A stretch of 64,000 nucleotides of DNA, from the NCBI GenBank assembly GCA_017633985.1, contig JAGBOF010000029.1, positions 22,200 to 86,199 of the forward strand. The letters are read 5' to 3'. This DNA comes from Bacteroidales bacterium (lineage in GTDB: Bacteria > Bacteroidota > Bacteroidia > Bacteroidales > P3). A program made the position numbers and the translations under genes. Below the pieces are notes generated by a model, which was not told the origin of the DNA, made no database searches, and saw only the letters and a program-made list of their open reading frames with translations. The stretch's first letter is position 1. The number at the start of each line of letters is the position of its first letter. Below are positions 18,293-27,522 of this stretch, one piece after another.

Positions 18293-19375
18293 ATGAGATT
18301 TCTTTTTTTATTGATTCCTGTTGCGGCAATATGCTATGTGATGGTAAGGATTTACAATATTCTGCCGTTTTCTTTTGCTGTTAAAACTTTGGCAGTCGTT
18401 TTGGGCTCGGGAATTTTCGTAAGTATGTTCGTAAGTTTCATTATCGGTTTGGACAAACTGCCGATGAATGCAGCAACCGTGGTTTACGAAGTAACGACAT
18501 CGTGGCTGTTTATACTGCTGTATCTTCTGATGATATTTTTACTTATGGATATTTTAAGACTTTGCCGTATTATCCCGAGGGAATGGCTTTTCTCATCAGT
18601 AAAAGGCAGTTTGATTGTAACGGGAATAATTTTCGCTGTGTTTTTATACGGTAATATCCGCTATTATCACAAAGACAGGGTAGCGTTATCGGTAAAGACG
18701 GAAAAGAAACTGCAAAAGCCTTACAAAATCGTAATGATAAGTGATTTGCATTTAGGTTATCATAATCAGAGAAGCACATTTGCCAAATGGGTTGATATGA
18801 TTAATAAGGAGAATGCCGATTTTATTTTGATAGCCGGCGATATTATAGACATAAGTACGCACCCTATCAACCTGCAACGCAGTTATGAAGAATTTAAAAG
18901 ATTCAACGCTCCTGTATATGCTTGTTTAGGTAATCACGATTATATATCCGGATTGGATAAAGCACTGGAATTTTACCGCAAAGCGGGAATAAATCTGCTT
19001 ATCGACACATGTTATTTGTTTAATAACGACATTCTGATTGCAGGACGTAACGACCGCAGCGACCAATCGCGCAAAACAATTCCGCAAATACTGCAGTGGC
19101 AGGACAAAAACAAATATTCAATCCTTATCGACCACCAACCGTATAATTTGGAGCAAAGCCAACAGGCGGGAATTGACTTTCAATTCAGCGGACATACGCA
19201 TTACGGACAAGTATTCCCTATCAATTTGATCACAAATGCCGTTTACGAGAAAGCATACGGCAAATACAAAAAAGGAAATACCGATTATTACATATCTTCA
19301 GGGCTCGGCATCTGGGGAGGTAAGTTCCGTATAGGCACAAAAAGCGAATACACCGTTTTGGAACTGCATAATTAA
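18293..19375 (+). CDS. Membrane-anchored calcineurin-like metallophosphoesterase
   Basis: 360-aa protein with four N-terminal membrane segments (about 1-20, 30-52, 62-85, 100-120) and a C-terminal metallophosphoesterase domain from about 140. All metal-site motifs are visible: ISDLHLGYH (DxH), AGDIID (GD), GNHDY (GNHD) and HTHYGQ (GHxH type). The overall plan is like the YkuE/YaeI family, whose members include UDP-diacylglucosamine or other phosphoester hydrolases at the membrane. The substrate here is unknown. It follows the EamA gene by 22 nt and precedes menG by about 40 nt. Confidence 0.85.
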   Translation: MRFLFLLIPVAAICYVMVRIYNILPFSFAVKTLAVVLGSGIFVSMFVSFIIGLDKLPMNAATVVYEVTTSWLFILLYLLMIFLLMDILRLCRIIPREWLFSSVKGSLIVTGIIFAVFLYGNIRYYHKDRVALSVKTEKKLQKPYKIVMISDLHLGYHNQRSTFAKWVDMINKENADFILIAGDIIDISTHPINLQRSYEEFKRFNAPVYACLGNHDYISGLDKALEFYRKAGINLLIDTCYLFNNDILIAGRNDRSDQSRKTIPQILQWQDKNKYSILIDHQPYNLEQSQQAGIDFQFSGHTHYGQVFPINLITNAVYEKAYGKYKKGNTDYYISSGLGIWGGKFRIGTKSEYTVLELHN

Positions 19376-19414
19376 AGAATTGTATGACATTATAATTGTT
19401 TGCAACAACATAAT

Positions 19415-20140
19415 ATGAACGTTAAAGAGAATAAAAAATCCATAGGACAACTATTTGACCGCATTGCGGGGCATTACGATCTGCTCAATCACCTGCTTAC
19501 TCTGAATATTGATAAGTATTGGCGGAAGAAAACAGTAAAACAAATTAATATATCGGCAAATAAAAACACTGCAGAGGAAATCAAACTGCTGGATGTGGCA
19601 ACGGGCACATGCGATTTGGCTATTGAGATTATTAAACAGCACAATGATTTCAATATTACGGGAATTGATTTAAGTGCGAAGATGCTTGAAATAGGCAAGA
19701 TGAAAGTTCAAAAACACGGATTGCTGAATAAAATCACCCTTATGCAGCAAAACGTGGAGAATTTAAGTTTTTTTGACAATGAATTCGCATTTGTAACCTG
19801 CGGATTCGGTGTCAGAAACTTTAATAATCTGGATAAAGGACTTAAAGAGATGTACCGCGTCTTGCAACCGCAGGGACAAGCCGTCATATTGGAGTTTGCT
19901 TATCCTAAAAACATATTTATCCGCTTTTTCTACAATATTTACTTCACCTATATACTGCCTTTTGCAGGTAAAATCATATCCAAAGACAATACGGCATACA
20001 AATATTTAATGAAAAGCGTAAAAGATTTTCCCAAAGGTGAGGATTTTTTAATTCACATGAAAAGTTGCGGATTTGAAAATCTGTCTTACAAAAATCTTAC
20101 ATTCGGCATAGCGACCATTTATACGGGTTACAAACATTAG
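19415..20140 (+). CDS. menG: Demethylmenaquinone methyltransferase
   Basis: SAM-dependent C-methyltransferase of the UbiE/MenG family that converts demethylmenaquinone to menaquinone. 241 aa from the ATG at 19415; a TTG at 19400 would add only five residues. Motifs: FDRIAGHYDLLNHLLTLNID near the N-terminus, the SAM loop LLDVATGTCDLAIEI near residue 58, and VTCGFGVRNFNNLDKGLKEM, all diagnostic for UbiE. It lies 11 nt upstream of menA, the preceding step, so both end steps of menaquinone synthesis are co-transcribed. This fits anaerobic respiration with menaquinone only. Confidence 0.94.
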   Translation: MNVKENKKSIGQLFDRIAGHYDLLNHLLTLNIDKYWRKKTVKQINISANKNTAEEIKLLDVATGTCDLAIEIIKQHNDFNITGIDLSAKMLEIGKMKVQKHGLLNKITLMQQNVENLSFFDNEFAFVTCGFGVRNFNNLDKGLKEMYRVLQPQGQAVILEFAYPKNIFIRFFYNIYFTYILPFAGKIISKDNTAYKYLMKSVKDFPKGEDFLIHMKSCGFENLSYKNLTFGIATIYTGYKH

Positions 20141-20151
20141 GCACAATTTCT

Positions 20152-21093
20152 ATGAAAACAAAAGACATAAAACTTTGGTGGAGCATTATAAGGCCGAAAA
20201 CACTCTTTGCTTCAGTATGTCCTGTTATCGCAGGAATATTACTATGCCATGCGGAAAAGAAAGCCTGCGGAATTTCATCCATGTCATGTACTGCATATTT
20301 TATATTATGTGCAATATTACTGCTTTGCAGCGTAAGTTTACAGGTTTTAAGCAACTTGATAAACGATTATTACGACTACAAAAAAGGTACGGACAAGAAG
20401 GGACGGATAGGATTCAAGCGCGCATTAGCAGAAGGTACGGTTTCTATAAACCAAATGCGTAACGCAATTTATATAACCCTTGCAATCGCTTTGCTGACAG
20501 GGCTTGTACTTATAATAAAAGGCGGTTTACCCATACTGCTAATAGGAATAACTGCCATACTGTTCGCATGGCTTTACACAGCCACCCGTTTTTCTTTGTC
20601 TTATTTGGGAATTGCGGATATTTTCTGCTTTTTGTATTACGGGATATTCGCCGTTGCGGGAACGGTATATCTGTTAATTGACGGCGGTTCAAATTGGAAT
20701 ATGTCAAATATGCTACATACTACACACTATATACTACATACTACATCAATTTGGTGTGTCGGTGCGGTATGCGGGCTGATTTCGATGACGGTACTGATGA
20801 TTAACAATATAAGGGACATAGATGACGACCGCAATGCTGGTAAGAAAACCCTGCCTGTGCGTTTGGGTAAAAAGACATGCGAATATATACTCTTGATATA
20901 CAGTCTGCTTATGCTGGCATCGACTTTCGCTGTATTCGGACTGTCTTTTACCAATCTGATATTCATTCCTGCCTTTATGCTTTATCAAGAGGTAGTTTCG
21001 GCACAAGGCGATGCTTACAACAAATGTTTGTTCAAAGCTGGCAAGCTGAATCTATTTTTTACCGTATTGCTCTGCCTTGAAGTTTTGCTGTAA
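20152..21093 (+). CDS. menA: 1,4-dihydroxy-2-naphthoate polyprenyltransferase
   Basis: UbiA-family integral membrane enzyme that attaches the polyprenyl chain to DHNA in menaquinone synthesis. 313 aa, eight to nine membrane segments. Both Asp-rich sites are present: NLINDYYDYKKGTD and NNIRDIDDDRNAGKKTLPVR. Between segments, at about residues 187-200, the protein has an odd low-complexity stretch (MLHTTHYILHTTSIW) encoded by a microsatellite-like DNA insertion (20711-20746) that recurs elsewhere in the window. It lies in a loop just before a membrane helix and keeps the frame, so the enzyme should still work. Coupled to menG. Confidence 0.92.
   Translation: MKTKDIKLWWSIIRPKTLFASVCPVIAGILLCHAEKKACGISSMSCTAYFILCAILLLCSVSLQVLSNLINDYYDYKKGTDKKGRIGFKRALAEGTVSINQMRNAIYITLAIALLTGLVLIIKGGLPILLIGITAILFAWLYTATRFSLSYLGIADIFCFLYYGIFAVAGTVYLLIDGGSNWNMSNMLHTTHYILHTTSIWCVGAVCGLISMTVLMINNIRDIDDDRNAGKKTLPVRLGKKTCEYILLIYSLLMLASTFAVFGLSFTNLIFIPAFMLYQEVVSAQGDAYNKCLFKAGKLNLFFTVLLCLEVLL
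20711..20746. repeat. CTACATACTAC microsatellite-like insertion inside menA
   Basis: TGCTACATACTAC at 20711 and a second CTACATACTACAT at 20734 make a degenerate short tandem repeat read in frame by menA. The same core, ATGCTACATACTACGTACTA, occurs at 55505, and inverted at 55421. Confidence 0.7.
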
Positions 21094-21125
21094 ATTACAA
21101 GAAAAAACAGGCAAAAACAGGCTCC

Positions 21126-21272
21126 AAAACGCCCTTTGTAACGCATTGTTTATTAACACAATACAACAAGACGCCGTTTCAGCAAATTAAAACGCCGTAA
21201 AAATATTTTTTTATCGCAGATTAATTTACTGAAACGGCGTTTTATTTTCGCAGTACGGCGTTTTGATTTTAT
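21126..21272. repeat. 21-bp modular repeat array 6 (5 clear units)
   Basis: Clear units at 21168, 21189, 21210, 21231 and 21252; a degenerate CGCCC unit at 21126 is in the same phase. Cores CGCCG, CGCCG, ATCGCAGA, CGGCG and CGGCG. Confidence 0.85.
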
Positions 21273-21331
21273 TAAACATTTTATGTTAAAAGAAAATTAT
21301 TGTAAAATTTCTCCGATTCATATATTTTTAC

Positions 21332-21340
21332 TATTTTTGC
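21332..21340 (+). promoter_or_regulatory. -7 element for rnfA
   Basis: TATTTTTGC, 50 nt upstream of the rnfA ATG. Confidence 0.65.
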
Positions 21341-21390
21341 ACTTTTAAAAGACATAAAGAAGATAATTGACAAAATTAATTAAATAAGCT

Positions 21391-21969
21391 ATGGAATATT
21401 TAAAATTATTCGTCTTTGCGGTATTTGTAAGCAATGTAGTATTGTCACAGTTTTTGGGAATATGTCCGTTTTTGGGCGTTTCAACCAAAGTAAGTACAGC
21501 TTCTGGAATGGGAATGGCGGTAGTGTTCGTTATGGTTATTGCCACATTGGTTACGTTCCTTATACAACATTGCATACTTGATCCTTTGGGACTCGGATTC
21601 CTTCAAACAATCATGTTTATCCTTGTGATAGCCGCCCTTGTGCAAATGGTGGAAATCATTCTGAAGAAAATATCTCCTGCATTGTATCAGGCATTGGGTG
21701 TTTTCCTTCCGCTGATCACTACTAACTGCGCCGTATTGGGTGTTGCCATACTTGTAATTCAAAAGGATTTCAACTTGTTGCAAGGTTTGGTTTATTCAGT
21801 GTCAATAGCCTTGGGATTTACTCTTGCATTGGTTTTATTCGCAGGAATACGCGAACATTTGGAATTAGTAGGCGTTCCTAAAGGAGTTAAAGGCACTCCG
21901 ATAGCATTGATTTCCGCAGGAATATTGGCTATGGCTTTTATGGGATTTGCAGGTTTGGTAAAAATATAA
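21391..21969 (+). CDS. rnfA: RnfA/RsxA subunit of the Rnf electron-transport complex
   Basis: 192-aa inner-membrane protein with six membrane segments. It matches RnfA (and the homologous NqrE): the twofold-repeated motifs LGICPFLGVS (Cys25) and TTNCAVLG (Cys near 113) hold the Cys residues that carry the membrane-embedded iron-sulphur cluster. Rnf couples ferredoxin:NAD+ electron transfer to Na+ or H+ pumping. In Bacteroidetes rnfA is normally the last gene of rnfBCDGEA; here it has its own promoter and no rnf neighbour. NqrE is the alternative, but no nqr genes are present either. Confidence 0.88.
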   Translation: MEYLKLFVFAVFVSNVVLSQFLGICPFLGVSTKVSTASGMGMAVVFVMVIATLVTFLIQHCILDPLGLGFLQTIMFILVIAALVQMVEIILKKISPALYQALGVFLPLITTNCAVLGVAILVIQKDFNLLQGLVYSVSIALGFTLALVLFAGIREHLELVGVPKGVKGTPIALISAGILAMAFMGFAGLVKI

Positions 21970-22041
21970 TTGCTTGTAAACGGAATATTCCGTCAAAACA
22001 TCAATTCAAAATACAACAACATAAACATCATATATATTTAT

Positions 22042-22404
22042 ATGACGACAAAGGATGCAAATAAACAATTATTGAAAGGCTTAAAAGAAAAGAAACGCAA
22101 ACCTTCGTGGTTAGCACGCTATAACAGGAAAAAATTAGTCAGCAAAATAGCGGCGGCTCTTAAAGAAGAAAAAGTATTGAAAGCCTATGCCCACGGGGAA
22201 TTCGTTTCCGCTGCAGAAAAGAAACCGCAAACCATAGTTATTTACGCAGAGTTTCCTTCTAACAGCCAAGAAGGAATAGCCAACAGCGTAGACGGTAAAA
22301 TGGATGCTGTTTTCACTAAATACAAAATAAATATCATTGACATAAAATCACTTCTGCCTGCAATAAAAGAATCAATTTTCAAAGAATTAGTACAGATTGT
22401 TTGA
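22042..22404 (+). CDS. Uncharacterised 120-aa protein
   Basis: Not recognised. The ATG at 22042 is preferred over a TTG at 21970. The N-terminal 40 residues are very basic (GLKEKKRKPSWLARYNRKKL), followed by an alternating strand/helix part with AYAHGEFVSAAEKKPQTIVI that has a faint look of a small nucleotidyltransferase-type fold, though no catalytic GSxAxG/DxD is present. No signal peptide. It sits 72 nt after rnfA and 5 nt before the GT9 gene, so it is likely in the same transcript. Confidence 0.6.
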   Translation: MTTKDANKQLLKGLKEKKRKPSWLARYNRKKLVSKIAAALKEEKVLKAYAHGEFVSAAEKKPQTIVIYAEFPSNSQEGIANSVDGKMDAVFTKYKINIIDIKSLLPAIKESIFKELVQIV

Positions 22405-22409
22405 TTTTT

Positions 22410-23420
22410 ATGATACCACAGTTCAACCGTCCATTCACAGTAGCAATTACAAGAACAGACAATATAGGCGATGTCGTTACTACATTGCCTATGTGCGGTA
22501 TTATAAAACAGCATTATCCGCAAGCACGCATACTTTTTATAGGCAGGGAATACACGAAAGACATTATAACGGCGTGCAGCGATGTCGATGAATTTTTAGA
22601 CGTACAATCATTATACAAAGACAGCAAAACGGCGGTTAAAATATTGAAAGAAGCCGCCATTGACGTAATAATAATTGTATTTCCAAACAAAAAAATTGCA
22701 AAACTTGCCTTTAAAGCCCGGATTCCTTACCGTGTGGGAACATCTCACAGGATATATAATGTCTTATATTGCAATAAGAATGTGGGATTTTCAAGAAAGA
22801 ATATGCCGCTTAACGAGGCTCAACTCAATATCTTCCTACTAAAACAATTCAAAGACTGCTTCAGACATTATACAATGGACGAATTATCGGATTATGTCCG
22901 CTTGTCAAAGCCTGAAAAGACGGAAATAAACCAACAACTTGACAAAACAAAATTCAACCTTATCATACATCCGAAATCAAACGGTCACGGAAGGGAATGG
23001 CCTGTGGAGTATTTCAAACAACTTACGGAATTATTGGACGAAAGAGTCAAGATATTTGTATGCGGTACACAAAAAGAATCTTTAGGTGTGGACATTAAAG
23101 GAGACAATGTCGTAAATATGTTCGGCAAAATGTCACTTAAAGAATATATTTCGTTCATTGCCCACAGCGATGCTTTGCTTGCCAGCGGAACAGGACCTCT
23201 GCACGTAGCGGGAATATTAAATGTACACGCTATAGGATTGTTCCCTCCGATGCAAGGTATAGATCCGCAACGTTGGCATCCGCTCGGAAAGAAAGTAAAA
23301 GTATTCTGCCACGATAAACCGGGTTGTAAAGATTGTAAAAAAGGTAACCGATGCACATGTATGGACAAAATAACTCCGCAGGAAGTTGCATCGTATATAA
23401 ATTCCTTAATTGCAAAATAA
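22410..23420 (+). CDS. Glycosyltransferase family 9 (heptosyltransferase-like)
   Basis: 336-aa cytoplasmic glycosyltransferase of family GT9, the GT-B fold family of LPS heptosyltransferases. Diagnostic parts: AITRTDNIGDVVTTLPMCG at the N-terminus, LIIHPKSNGHGREWPVEYF in the middle, and ASGTGPLHVAGILNVHAIGL (donor-binding site) near residue 255. The ATG at 22410 is preferred; a TTG at 22401 would overlap the previous stop. It likely adds a sugar to lipid A core or a related glycan. No other LPS genes are adjacent. It converges on rplS with a shared terminator. Confidence 0.87.
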   Translation: MIPQFNRPFTVAITRTDNIGDVVTTLPMCGIIKQHYPQARILFIGREYTKDIITACSDVDEFLDVQSLYKDSKTAVKILKEAAIDVIIIVFPNKKIAKLAFKARIPYRVGTSHRIYNVLYCNKNVGFSRKNMPLNEAQLNIFLLKQFKDCFRHYTMDELSDYVRLSKPEKTEINQQLDKTKFNLIIHPKSNGHGREWPVEYFKQLTELLDERVKIFVCGTQKESLGVDIKGDNVVNMFGKMSLKEYISFIAHSDALLASGTGPLHVAGILNVHAIGLFPPMQGIDPQRWHPLGKKVKVFCHDKPGCKDCKKGNRCTCMDKITPQEVASYINSLIAK

Positions 23421-23514
23421 TCTTTTAACTCCTACTGTTTCCATTATCACAATTGCATATTTTATCTTGTAAAGAGCATAAAATCTTAAGTAAATACCTA
23501 TTAGTATAAAACAT

Positions 23515-23550
23515 AATAAGCGGAAAATATCTAAATATTTTCCGCTTATT
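23515..23550. terminator. Bidirectional terminator between the GT9 gene and rplS
   Basis: AATAAGCGGAAAATAT (23515-23530) pairs perfectly with ATATTTTCCGCTTATT (23535-23550) around a 4-nt loop; 16-bp stem serving both converging genes. Confidence 0.8.
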
Positions 23551-23568
23551 GCTTGATTACAACGAAAT

Positions 23569-23928
23569 TTATTTCTTAATAATCTTTTCTTTTATACGAG
23601 CGCTCTTACCCGAAAGTTCTCTTAAGTAATAAATTCTTGCTCTACGAACAACACCGTGCTTATTAACTACGATATTGTCAATGTAAGGACTGTTCATTGG
23701 GAATATTCTTTCAACACCTACGCCGTTAGATATTTTTCTTACTGTAAATGTATTATTTGCCTGTCCTTTATGACCTTTAATCTGAATAACTATTCCCTGG
23801 AATTGCTGGATACGCTCCTTATTTCCTTCACGTATTTTGTACGCTACCGTAATAGTGTCGCCTGATTTAAATTGAGGAAATTCCTTTGCAGGAGCCTGAC
23901 TCTCTATAAACTTCATTAAATCTTCCAT
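23569..23928 (-). CDS. rplS: 50S ribosomal protein L19
   Basis: 119-aa ribosomal protein bL19 at the 30S-50S interface. Matches: FKSGDTITVAYKIREGNKER, QFQGIVIQIKGHKG and RKISNGVGVERIFP, then RRARIYYLRELSGKSARIKE. It follows rplT by 26 nt, extending the thrS-infC-rpmI-rplT unit; in many bacteria rplS is instead with trmD, so this linkage is a lineage feature. A possible internal start MKFIESQ lies 4 codons in. Confidence 0.97.
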   Translation of the reverse strand: MEDLMKFIESQAPAKEFPQFKSGDTITVAYKIREGNKERIQQFQGIVIQIKGHKGQANNTFTVRKISNGVGVERIFPMNSPYIDNIVVNKHGVVRRARIYYLRELSGKSARIKEKIIKK

Positions 23929-23954
23929 CTCTGTCTTCTTTGTTTTAGGTTACA

Positions 23955-24302
23955 CTACTTCTTTACTTGTTTTACTACCGCAGTAAAAGCTTTAGGATCA
24001 TTCATGGCAAGATCTGCCAAAACTTTACGGTTTAATGCGATGTTGTTCTTATGCAACAATCCCATAAAAACAGAATATGAAATCTCATTCTGACGGCATG
24101 CTGCATTGATACGGTTAATCCACAAAGCACGGAATTCTCTTTTCTTTACTTTACGGTCTCTGAATGCATAAGTTTGACCTTTTTCCCATTTGTTCTTTGC
24201 AACGGTCCAAACATTCTTACCTCTTCCCCAATAACCTTTAGTACGGTTAAGGATTTTTTTTCTGCGCTGTCTTGATGCAACAGCATTTACACTTCTTGGC
24301 AT
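23955..24302 (-). CDS. rplT: 50S ribosomal protein L20
   Basis: 115-aa ribosomal protein bL20, a 23S rRNA-binding assembly protein and in many bacteria the repressor of its own rpmI-rplT messenger. The N-terminal basic tail ([20 protein letters not shown]) and [20 protein letters not shown] are diagnostic. A stem (24328-24366) lies between rpmI and rplT and could be a control or processing site. Confidence 0.97.
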   Translation of the reverse strand: MPRSVNAVASRQRRKKILNRTKGYWGRGKNVWTVAKNKWEKGQTYAFRDRKVKKREFRALWINRINAACRQNEISYSVFMGLLHKNNIALNRKVLADLAMNDPKAFTAVVKQVKK

Positions 24303-24327
24303 TTTTTAATTTTGTTTTGTTTTTTTT

Positions 24328-24366
24328 ATATCAGCGGCATTTTAATTTAAGCACTTAATACTGATA
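24328..24366 (-). promoter_or_regulatory. Stem-loop between rpmI and rplT
   Basis: ATATCAG (24328-24334) pairs with CTGATAT (24360-24366 region) in the rplT leader. No U-run follows in the direction of transcription, so it is not a terminator; an L20 autoregulation or RNase site is possible. Confidence 0.3.
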
Positions 24367-24407
24367 TAATGGTTAATAAACTTGTTTACCCAATGTGCCT
24401 AACAGAA

Positions 24408-24602
24408 TTATCTTACCAACAATTCGTTCAAAACTTTGGCATCAGCACTTGATACCGTTGTGTAAGCACATAATGCTCTTTTCCTCTTATTTGACTTCTT
24501 TGTCAAAATATGAGAATGATAAGCATGTCTTCTTTTCAATTTACCTGATGCAGTTACTGTAAATCTTTTCTTTACAGATGATCTGGTTTTTGTTTTTGGC
24601 AT
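24408..24602 (-). CDS. rpmI: 50S ribosomal protein L35
   Basis: 64-aa ribosomal protein bL35; [20 protein letters not shown] and the [10 protein letters not shown] segment are diagnostic. A GAGG sequence lies 8 nt before the ATG, a weak Shine-Dalgarno in a genome that mostly lacks them. Part of the infC-rpmI-rplT unit. Confidence 0.97.
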   Translation of the reverse strand: MPKTKTRSSVKKRFTVTASGKLKRRHAYHSHILTKKSNKRKRALCAYTTVSSADAKVLNELLVR

Positions 24603-24705
24603 TTTTATGTCCTCTTTTTTTGTTATTAATAAATTTATTTAACTAAAAACGTTTCAACAACGTTAATATCTCTGCTTTATTGTATTTATCCGCAAAAATT
24701 ACGGT

Positions 24706-25260
24706 TTATTTCTTCTTTATAGGAGCAATTATCATCAACATCTTCTTTCCTTCTAACTTCGGCATCTGCTCCGGTTTACCGTATTCAAGCAATGCCTCGG
24801 CAAATTTAAGAAGTTTTTGCTCACCTTGTTCTTTATAGACAATCGTTCTTCCTTTAAAAAACACATCAACTTTAACTTTATTGCCTTCAGTTAAGAAACG
24901 TATTGCGTGCTTTAATTTAAAATCAAAGTCATGATCGTCTGTTTGAGGTCCAAGTCTTATTTCTTTAACCAACATTTTAGAAGATTTGGCTTTTCTTTCC
25001 TTTTCTTTCTTCTTTTGTTCATAAAGAAATTTCTGGTAATTCATCACCTTACATACTGGCGGATTAACATTTGGAGATATCTCCACCAAATCCAACCCTT
25101 GCTCGGTTGCAATAGCCAACGCTTCCTTAATACTGCAAATTTTAGGTTCAAAACCTTCACCGACTACTCTTACAATCGGCTCTTTAATGTTCTCGTTAAT
25201 CAAATGAGGCATCTCCTTTTTTACAGGTCCTCTGCCACGAGATTGATTTGTTGTTTCTAT
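24706..25260 (-). CDS. infC: Translation initiation factor IF-3 (probable AUA start)
   Basis: IF-3 binds the 30S subunit and checks start codon and initiator tRNA. Conserved parts: VVGEGFEPKICSIKEAL, DLVEISPNVNPPVCKVMNY (end of N-domain), basic linker KKKEKERKAKSSK, and LGPQTDDHDFDFKLKHA with KVKVDVFFKGR (C-domain). The first in-frame ATG (25212) would start at MPHLINENIKEP, without the short basic leader usual in this phylum. 48 nt upstream is an in-frame ATA (25260-25258) placed 7 nt after a perfect AAGGAGG. IF-3 genes classically use AUU-type starts for autoregulation, so ATA is proposed as the start (184 codons). The ATG-only form is the alternative. Confidence 0.75.
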   Translation of the reverse strand: METTNQSRGRGPVKKEMPHLINENIKEPIVRVVGEGFEPKICSIKEALAIATEQGLDLVEISPNVNPPVCKVMNYQKFLYEQKKKEKERKAKSSKMLVKEIRLGPQTDDHDFDFKLKHAIRFLTEGNKVKVDVFFKGRTIVYKEQGEQKLLKFAEALLEYGKPEQMPKLEGKKMLMIIAPIKKK

Positions 25261-25304
25261 AACTTGTCCTCCTTATATTTAAAATGTTTATACTTAATGT
25301 ATTT

Positions 25305-27242
25305 CTAATTCTCTAATTCTTTCTTTACTTCGTTTTGCACCAAATCAGTAAAATCTTTAATGCTCATTGTACCTATATCACCTTTCAAGTGTTCCCTTAC
25401 TGAAACTAAACCTTCCGCTTCTTCCTTTTCTCCGACAATAAGCATATAACGTATTTTCTTAATCTCGGCATCACGTATCTTCTTCCCAGTTTTTTCATTA
25501 CGGTTATCAACCGTACCGCGCAATTCAGCTTCATTTAATATATTCTGAACCTTCTTTGCATATTCTTCATACTTTTCACTGATAGGAAGAACAATATACT
25601 GATCAGGTGTCAGCCACAAAGGAAATTCGCCTGCAGTATGTTCCAACAATACCGCAACAAAACGTTCCATAGAACCGAAAGGTGCTCTGTGAATCATGAC
25701 AGGTCTGTGCTTTTGATTGTCAGCCCCGATGTATTCCAGATTAAATCTTTCCGGCAAATTATAATCGACCTGAATAGTTCCCAACTGCCAACTTCTGCCC
25801 AAAGCATCTTTAACCATGAAATCAAGTTTTGGCCCGTAGAACGCAGCTTCACCTGTTTCGGTTACAGTGTTAAGACCTTTCTCTGCAGCACTTTCGATTA
25901 TAGCCTTCTCCGCTTTATCCCACACTTCATCCGTACCGATATATTTCTCTTTATTGTTAGGGTCACGCAATGAAATTTGGGCGGTAAAGTTATCAAACTT
26001 AAGCGTCTTGAATATATAAAGTACAATATCTATTACTTTGCAAAACTCTTCTTTTATCTGCTCCTGCGTACAAAAGATATGCGCATCATCCTGCGTAAAC
26101 GACCTAACACGTGTCAATCCGTGCAATTCACCGCTCATTTCATAACGGTAAACTGTTCCGAATTCTGCCACACGGTAAGGTAAATCCTTATAAGACTTCG
26201 GCATCAAACGGTATATCTCGCAATGGTGAGGGCAATTCATCGGTTTTAACATATATTCCTCACCTTCCTGCGGAGTCTGTATCGGTTGGAAGGAATCTTT
26301 GCCATATTTTTGGAAGTGTCCAGATGTCTTATACAGATTAACATTGCCTATATGCGGCGTCATAACCTGCAAATAACCGTATTTCTTCTGAACTTTTGTC
26401 AAAAAATCTTCCAATCTCTTACGCAATGCCGTACCTTTTGGCAACCACAGAGGCAATCCCTGACCCACATTCTGTGAAAATGCAAACAATTCAAGTTCTT
26501 TGCCTAATTTTCTGTGATCTCTTTTCTTTGCTTCTTCCAAAAGAGTAAGATACTCATCCAGTTCTTTCTTTTTAGGGAATGATATTGCATACAAACGCGT
26601 CAATTGCTTACGATGTTCGTCGCCTCTCCAATAGGCACCAGCCAAAGAAGTTATCTTAAACGCCTTTATAGGCGAGAAATCCATCAAATGAGGACCGCGG
26701 CAAAGGTCGGTAAAATCTCCGCTTTCGTAAAAAGTTATAGTTCCGTCCTGTAAATCATTGATAAGTTCGACTTTGTATTGTTCTCCGCGTGAAGAAAAAT
26801 AATCCAAAGCGTCTTTTTTGCTTACATCTTTACGTATAAGTTTAACGCCTTGCTTAACTATTTCCGCCATTTTCTTCTCTATTTTCGGAAAATCTTCTTC
26901 CCTCAAAACGTCTTCGCCGAAATCAATATCATAATAGAAGCCGCGTTCAATCGCAGGTCCTATTCCGAACTTTGCATTAGGATACAATGCCTGAACTGCC
27001 GAAGCTAATAAGTGTGCGGAGGAATGCCAGAAGGTATGTTTGCCGTCTTCGTCATTCCATGTATTAAGTTTCAGGTTACAGTCTTTATTTATAGGTTGTA
27101 ATAAGTCTTTTATTTCGCCGTCAACAGTAGCCGAAAGAACGTTTCTTGCCAATCCTTCGCTTATTGACTTTGCTACATCCAAAGCCGTAACACCTTCGTT
27201 ATATTGCTTTACGCTTCCGTCAGGTAATGTTATGTTTATCAT
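25305..27242 (-). CDS. thrS: Threonine-tRNA ligase
   Basis: Class II aminoacyl-tRNA synthetase for threonine. 645 aa, full length: TGS domain 1-60 ([20 protein letters not shown]), editing domain about 65-235 with [12 protein letters not shown] and a late RGPH motif ([11 protein letters not shown]), catalytic core with [13 protein letters not shown] near residues 331-343 (zinc Cys), and the anticodon-binding domain from about 540. AAGGA lies 7 nt before the ATG. It heads the ribosomal-protein unit from a -7 box at 27304-27312. The 5' UTR is too short for a tRNA-mimic operator of the E. coli kind. Confidence 0.98.
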   Translation of the reverse strand: MINITLPDGSVKQYNEGVTALDVAKSISEGLARNVLSATVDGEIKDLLQPINKDCNLKLNTWNDEDGKHTFWHSSAHLLASAVQALYPNAKFGIGPAIERGFYYDIDFGEDVLREEDFPKIEKKMAEIVKQGVKLIRKDVSKKDALDYFSSRGEQYKVELINDLQDGTITFYESGDFTDLCRGPHLMDFSPIKAFKITSLAGAYWRGDEHRKQLTRLYAISFPKKKELDEYLTLLEEAKKRDHRKLGKELELFAFSQNVGQGLPLWLPKGTALRKRLEDFLTKVQKKYGYLQVMTPHIGNVNLYKTSGHFQKYGKDSFQPIQTPQEGEEYMLKPMNCPHHCEIYRLMPKSYKDLPYRVAEFGTVYRYEMSGELHGLTRVRSFTQDDAHIFCTQEQIKEEFCKVIDIVLYIFKTLKFDNFTAQISLRDPNNKEKYIGTDEVWDKAEKAIIESAAEKGLNTVTETGEAAFYGPKLDFMVKDALGRSWQLGTIQVDYNLPERFNLEYIGADNQKHRPVMIHRAPFGSMERFVAVLLEHTAGEFPLWLTPDQYIVLPISEKYEEYAKKVQNILNEAELRGTVDNRNEKTGKKIRDAEIKKIRYMLIVGEKEEAEGLVSVREHLKGDIGTMSIKDFTDLVQNEVKKELEN

Positions 27243-27303
27243 TATTATATCCTTTCAATATTTATCAATAAATCACCGTAAAAAAGAGTTTATCAAATAA
27301 TTT

Positions 27304-27312
27304 GCAAATTTA
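27304..27312 (-). promoter_or_regulatory. -7 element for thrS-infC-rpmI-rplT-rplS
   Basis: Reverse strand TAAATTTGC, 61 nt upstream of the thrS ATG. Confidence 0.65.
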
Positions 27313-27522
27313 CAATTTTTTTTCTTACCGACAATAACAAAAACTCATTTTTTTATATCTTCAGTTAATTTTATGCCGTTTCGTATTAATCCTTACACCA
27401 CAATTTTCGCTGCCATTGAATGCTGAAATCACTTTTTTACTCTATTTTTCTGCCTGTTTTTGCTGCAAAAAACGCTCAAAAAATACCGTCTTATAAATTA
27501 TTAACAATCAAATCGTTACAAA

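Noticed and set aside
21391..22404. Complete Rnf or Nqr operon
   Set aside because: Only rnfA is present; the next genes are an unknown protein and a glycosyltransferase.
27243..27303. tRNA-like operator for thrS
   Set aside because: The leader is about 55 nt and AT-rich with no tRNA-anticodon-like stem.
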